Part shown: piece after piece, positions 5,671-8,557 of the stretch | How positions within the stretch are numbered: the stretch's first letter is position 1 | Layout of the letters: each line of letters opens with the position of its first letter | DNA from: Pseudomonadota bacterium | GTDB lineage: Bacteria > Pseudomonadota > Gammaproteobacteria > Acidiferrobacterales > UBA6901 | Length of the DNA: 8,557 bases | Assembly: GCA_021785795.1 (NCBI GenBank) | Contig: JAJYEK010000160.1 | Span: 1-8,557, forward strand | Reading direction: 5' to 3' | Program-made: the position numbers and the translations under genes | The notes under the pieces: model-generated | Told to the model about the DNA's origin: nothing | What the model saw: the letters and a program-made list of their open reading frames with translations, nothing else | The model's database searches: none

Positions 5671-6699
5671 TCACCCCGCTGCGCGGCGCTTCCCGAAATG
5701 CACCGGCGATATCTGCCGCTCCCCCGCCAGGCGGATCAACCCCTCCCCGTCCGGCAGGGCGCGAATGTGCTGGGGGGTCACCATGCGTGTGGCCGGCAAC
5801 CCCATCCGCGGAGATCTGTTCGGGCGCAATTCCGAGAGGGTCCGGGCCGCCCAGTCGGACATATCGGCATCCGATGAGCGCAGAACCAGGCGGTTCGCGA
5901 ACTGGGAAAGCAGCGCGTGGGACTGGTAGGCGCCGTGCGCATGGATGGTGGCGGAAAGGTCCCTCATTGTCGCCACCACGCACATCCCCGACGACACCGA
6001 GAGCGCATGGGCGAACGCCGAGGAGGACGCGGGGCGCGAGATATCGCCGGCAATCAGCCAGAGGCGCCTGCGTGCGGACGCCTGCGGGGCGACCGCGGCA
6101 TGAGACAGCACATCGAACCAGACATTCGGCAGGAGGTGTCCGAACGGCATGTGCGCGCCGAGCCATAACCAGCCGGAGTCCTCTTCGAGCCATCGCCGCA
6201 GACTCCAGCTGTTCACGCCGGCCGACGGATCAAGCGCATCGAGCCACGAGGGGGACAGGACGTCGCAATGCTTGCGCAGCGTCTTGCGCAGCGCCCGATT
6301 GGTCCCCTTCGCGCCGTCCACCAGCGGACGCAGGAGCCCGGACAGCGCGGTGACGGTATCGTATTCCGGGGAGCGCGACAGCGTAAGCCAGCGCACCAGC
6401 ATGGCAATCGAATCCAAGGAAACCTCCGCAAGCGGAGACCAGGGCGGCATGCCGGGGTCGGACAGCGAAAGCATCGTATCGCCGGGACCGGCGTAGCGCG
6501 CGACAAGCGGATCGTCGGGACAGATCACGACCGCGCGGTCTCCGCGGCGCTTCAGGTGTTCGACCATCTGCGCGATGACCGCCTGCCGGTCCTGGCCGTT
6601 TTCCCCGGCAACCAGGAAATGAAAGGACTCCAATTGCGGGGCGATGGGGATGCCGGCGAACTCGATGACGGGAATCATGGGCATGTCCGGAAGCAGCAT
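5671..6699 (-). CDS. Truncated, probably inactive TraD/VirD4-like coupling ATPase relative, 342 residues
   Basis: The ATG at 6699 has GAGG (6708-6705) 5 bases upstream; an in-frame GTG at 6723 is an alternative with a weaker site. The frame is closed by a TGA at 6744-6742, so there is no longer N terminus. The segment FAGIPIAPQLESFHFLVAGENGQ (residues 14-36) aligns, from memory, with the region leading into the P-loop of TraD/TrwB-type type IV coupling proteins. RRGDRAVVICPDD and PPWSPLAEVS match the strands that follow it. LWLIAGDI (213-220) sits where Walker B is expected, and the HGAYQSHALLSQFANRLVLRSSDADMSDWAARTLSE region matches the C-terminal core. The key residues differ: the P-loop GxxGxGK[ST] reads GENGQDRQ (32-39), the Walker B Asp-Glu reads Gly-Asp (218-219), and the usual Gln of the following motif appears as Arg246. 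The N-terminal membrane domain is also missing; the family is usually 500-700 residues. The frame is intact, so it may be a maintained non-catalytic homologue rather than a decaying pseudogene. Confidence 0.6.
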   Translation of the reverse strand: MLLPDMPMIPVIEFAGIPIAPQLESFHFLVAGENGQDRQAVIAQMVEHLKRRGDRAVVICPDDPLVARYAGPGDTMLSLSDPGMPPWSPLAEVSLDSIAMLVRWLTLSRSPEYDTVTALSGLLRPLVDGAKGTNRALRKTLRKHCDVLSPSWLDALDPSAGVNSWSLRRWLEEDSGWLWLGAHMPFGHLLPNVWFDVLSHAAVAPQASARRRLWLIAGDISRPASSSAFAHALSVSSGMCVVATMRDLSATIHAHGAYQSHALLSQFANRLVLRSSDADMSDWAARTLSELRPNRSPRMGLPATRMVTPQHIRALPDGEGLIRLAGERQISPVHFGKRRAAG

Positions 6700-6807
6700 G
6701 GAAACCTCGTGGATCAGGAACACCTCATCGGGACGAACGGGTCACCCAGACTCTTCGCCGGAAGCCCGGTCTTCGAAACTCTTTGTGCGTGCAACACCTC
6801 GTGCGTG

Positions 6808-6817
6808 GTCCCGGGAC
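6808..6817. repeat. 10-bp perfect palindrome GTCCCGGGAC
   Basis: This palindrome lies in the 140-base gap between the SPFH lipoprotein gene and the coupling-protein-like gene. It is GC-only at its core and has no T run beside it. It may be a small operator or chance in GC-rich DNA. Nothing else of note is seen in the gap (6700-6839). Confidence 0.25.
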
Positions 6818-6839
6818 GGGACGTTCTGCCATTCCCCAT

Positions 6840-7670
6840 TTATTTGCCGCTCCCGCTGGTAACCAGGGTTCGTGCTCCGCGCGCCCTTTCCGCGAGCGTC
6901 ATGGCCGCCCGGGCGCGTTCCCACGCGATGATCCGATCAGGCGACAGCCCCGAGGCGCGGGACGCGGCGGAAAGCGCGTCGGCCTGCACCGTGGCCCGGT
7001 CCTGCTCGAGCAGTTTGCGTTGTTCGATGACCGCCCGTTCAGCAGCGATGGTCTGCATCTGCGCGAGATATCCCGCTTTGGCATTCACCTGCGCCTGGAT
7101 CGATCGCGGCAGTTCGAACGTTGGCACGGTGACCGACTGGATCAAGAACGGATCAATACCGGGGTAGAGTTCCGAAAGCCGCCGCTCGACGACGTGCTGG
7201 ATCGTGGTGGCGTAACTCCCGAGATGCGAGGAGATGGTGGCAAGGTCCGACTGCTCGGTGGCGATCTGTACGGCGTACGGAATGACCGACTGCTGCAGGA
7301 TTTCGAGCCCCAGCGTGTTCTGGTTGGAATCCGGCTCGCGGTCCATCTCCTTGGTCTTCCGGTAGAAGGACGGAACCTTGTCCGGATCAAGACCGTAAGT
7401 CACCACCACCGACACATCGCGCAGCGACACCCCATGCGCATCCTTCGGGCGCATGTTGGCAACCTTGGCGCGCGTGAGCGTCGTATCGATGGAGTAGTAG
7501 GTGTCGAGCACAGCCAGATGCAGCCCCGGTCCGGCAAACCGGTCGGAAATCGTGCCGTTGAAATGCTTCACGATCCCCACCGACCCGGTGGAAATCCGGG
7601 CACAGCCAGATAACAAAGCGAGGAAGGATGCCCCCACGATCAGAAAGGGGATGGATGCTCGTTGTCTCAT
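6840..7670 (-). CDS. SPFH/prohibitin-like lipoprotein, 276 residues
   Basis: The ATG at 7670 has GAGGAG 6 bases upstream on the minus strand. The N terminus is a lipoprotein signal: MRQRASIPFLIVGASFLALLSGC, lipobox LSGC with Cys23, followed by Ala, which favours outer-membrane delivery. The SPFH (band 7) domain starts at once (STGSVGIVKHFNGTISDRFAGPGLHLAVLDTYYSIDT) and runs to about residue 190, including VSVVVTYGLD and the prohibitin-like SVIPYAVQIATEQSDLATI...VERRLSELYPGIDPFLIQSVTV. A charged, coiled-coil-prone C-terminal helix follows (about 193-265, AERAVIEQRKLLEQDRATVQADAL). SPFH proteins form large ring or cage oligomers on membranes and act as scaffolds or protease regulators. Most are anchored by a transmembrane helix, so the lipid anchor is unusual. 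It lies 13 bases downstream of the SulP transporter and is probably co-transcribed. About 140 bases, with no obvious terminator, separate it from the next gene. Confidence 0.85.
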   Translation of the reverse strand: MRQRASIPFLIVGASFLALLSGCARISTGSVGIVKHFNGTISDRFAGPGLHLAVLDTYYSIDTTLTRAKVANMRPKDAHGVSLRDVSVVVTYGLDPDKVPSFYRKTKEMDREPDSNQNTLGLEILQQSVIPYAVQIATEQSDLATISSHLGSYATTIQHVVERRLSELYPGIDPFLIQSVTVPTFELPRSIQAQVNAKAGYLAQMQTIAAERAVIEQRKLLEQDRATVQADALSAASRASGLSPDRIIAWERARAAMTLAERARGARTLVTSGSGK

Positions 7671-7683
7671 GATGCGCTCCTCG

Positions 7684-8557
7684 TCATGTTTTGATCGCTG
7701 CGATGAGCGCCGGATCGGCTTCGATCACGATTTCGCCGCCCCGCTCGCGCCATCGGGACACTTCCCGTCGCAGTAGCGTTGCACCATCATGGTCGAGATA
7801 CTGGATGCCGTGAAGGTCGAGCGTCACGCGTCCCCGCCAGCCCCGGGCTTCGCCGAGCGCGCGCAGACGGCGCGCGATCTGCGGGGTGGTGGCGAAGAAC
7901 ACCTGTCCGCCCAGACGCACGCATGCGTGTCCCGTTTCCCGCTCATTGATCTGCAATGCCGGCGCCGAGGAATGCGCGAGATAAAAGAGCGCCGGCAGGA
8001 CGAATCCCGCGACAACCGCGGACGTGAGACCGACGAACACCCCGCCCGCCAGAATGACGAGATACAGGGCTGCCTGTCCCCGGCTGCGCCGCGCGAGATC
8101 CCGCACTTCGCCCGGATGGACGAGCGAGACTCCGACCAGCACGAGCAGTCCGGCCATGGCCGGCACCGGGATTGATGCGATCACCCCGGGCAGCGCAAGC
8201 GCCGCGAGCAGGATGAGGATCCCTGCGTAGACGGCGGACATCGGCGTGCGCGCACCGGCATCCTGGTGGGCTTTCGAGCGGTTGACCGAGCCCCCGGCGG
8301 CGAATCCGGAAAGAAACGAGATGGCAATGTTGGCGATCCCCTGCGCCACGGCGTCCTGATCGAGGTCGACGGGCTGTCCGGAGCGCTCGGCGGCGGCGCG
8401 CGCGACGAACGCCGACTGCAGCAGCCCGATGGCGGCGATGGCGAGCACGTCCGGCAGGATATGGAGCAGCACGACGCGGTGCTCCGGGGAAAACGGGTGC
8501 GGGAGGAGGAACGGAAAACCCCGCACGACCGCATGCCCCGCCGTATAGGTCATGACG
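7684..8557 (-). CDS. SulP-family anion transporter with STAS domain, C-terminal part (cut by the right edge)
   Basis: The frame is open to the right edge, and the first in-window ATG (8553) lies inside the gene. Only about 290 residues are visible of a family that is usually 500-570. The visible part has the last membrane helices of SulP/SLC26 transporters: PDVLAIAAIGLLQSAFVARAAAERSG, the family-typical stretch VAQGIANIAISFLSGFAAGGSVNRSKAHQDAGARTP, AVYAGILILLAALALPGVIASI, and AALYLVILAGGVFVGLTSAVVAGFVLPALFYL. After that comes a cytoplasmic STAS domain (about 7687-7957: VRLGGQVFFATTPQIARRLRAL, VTLDLHGIQYLDHDGATLLRREV). Family members carry sulfate, bicarbonate, dicarboxylates or chloride across the inner membrane; the substrate cannot be told here. 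The STAS domain is short, about 90 residues. The stop lies 13 bases before the SPFH lipoprotein start, which implies an operon and possibly a functional link. Confidence 0.88.
   Translation of the reverse strand, partial: VMTYTAGHAVVRGFPFLLPHPFSPEHRVVLLHILPDVLAIAAIGLLQSAFVARAAAERSGQPVDLDQDAVAQGIANIAISFLSGFAAGGSVNRSKAHQDAGARTPMSAVYAGILILLAALALPGVIASIPVPAMAGLLVLVGVSLVHPGEVRDLARRSRGQAALYLVILAGGVFVGLTSAVVAGFVLPALFYLAHSSAPALQINERETGHACVRLGGQVFFATTPQIARRLRALGEARGWRGRVTLDLHGIQYLDHDGATLLRREVSRWRERGGEIVIEADPALIAAIKT

Noticed and set aside
5471..5929. Plus-strand frame (MDAAILRRALAILW... from the ATG at 5567) downstream of a TATAAT
   Set aside because: Most of it is antisense to the conserved C-terminal core of the coupling-protein-like gene and no ribosome site is seen; only the promoter-like hexamer is kept as a weak observation.
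6268..7167. 299-codon plus-strand frame spanning two minus-strand genes
   Set aside because: It crosses a real intergenic gap and lies opposite the recognised SPFH domain; no motif supports it.

Overview
The window is GC-rich, tightly packed bacterial DNA, most like a proteobacterial mobile or accessory region. The gene families present (ArdC antirestriction protein, DUF2958 protein, a TraD/VirD4-like conjugation coupling-protein relative) are typical of conjugative plasmids and integrative conjugative elements. No species can be named from the sequence. No tRNA, rRNA, CRISPR array, transposase, integrase or attachment site was seen, and no gene-free stretch exceeds about 260 bases.

Layout: positions 8-2622 (+ strand) hold a compact five-gene operon that starts with an ArdC-type antirestriction protein. 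Three small acidic proteins of unknown function and a DUF2958 protein follow. The gaps are 10-13 bases or an ATGA overlap, and most genes have a clear Shine-Dalgarno sequence, so they are almost certainly co-transcribed. The operon ends at a hairpin-plus-T-run terminator (about 2659-2694), where it converges on the minus-strand genes.

Everything from 2684 to the right edge is on the minus strand. In the order of transcription (right to left) it holds: the C-terminal half of a SulP-family anion transporter with a STAS domain (cut by the window edge); an SPFH/prohibitin-like lipoprotein 13 bases downstream; a short, domain-only relative of the TraD/VirD4 coupling ATPase whose nucleotide-binding motifs look destroyed; a large right-handed beta-helix lipoprotein; and an unrecognised 218-residue protein that converges on the ardC operon.

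Two intergenic regions carry structure. Region 3341-3592 has an inverted pair of DnaA-box-like 9-mers (TTATCCACA / TGTGGACAA) among several hairpins. Region 5414-5670 has an AT-rich promoter island framed by an inverted repeat (ATGTGAG...CTCACAT) just upstream of the beta-helix lipoprotein gene.

How the parts may work together: the left operon looks like the early-expressed anti-defence or establishment module of a mobile element. The right side encodes envelope proteins (transporter, two lipoproteins) around a conjugation-ATPase relative that has probably lost catalysis. No known named system is fully recognisable. The most unusual items are the putative coupling-protein pseudoenzyme and the uncharacterised acidic proteins behind ardC.
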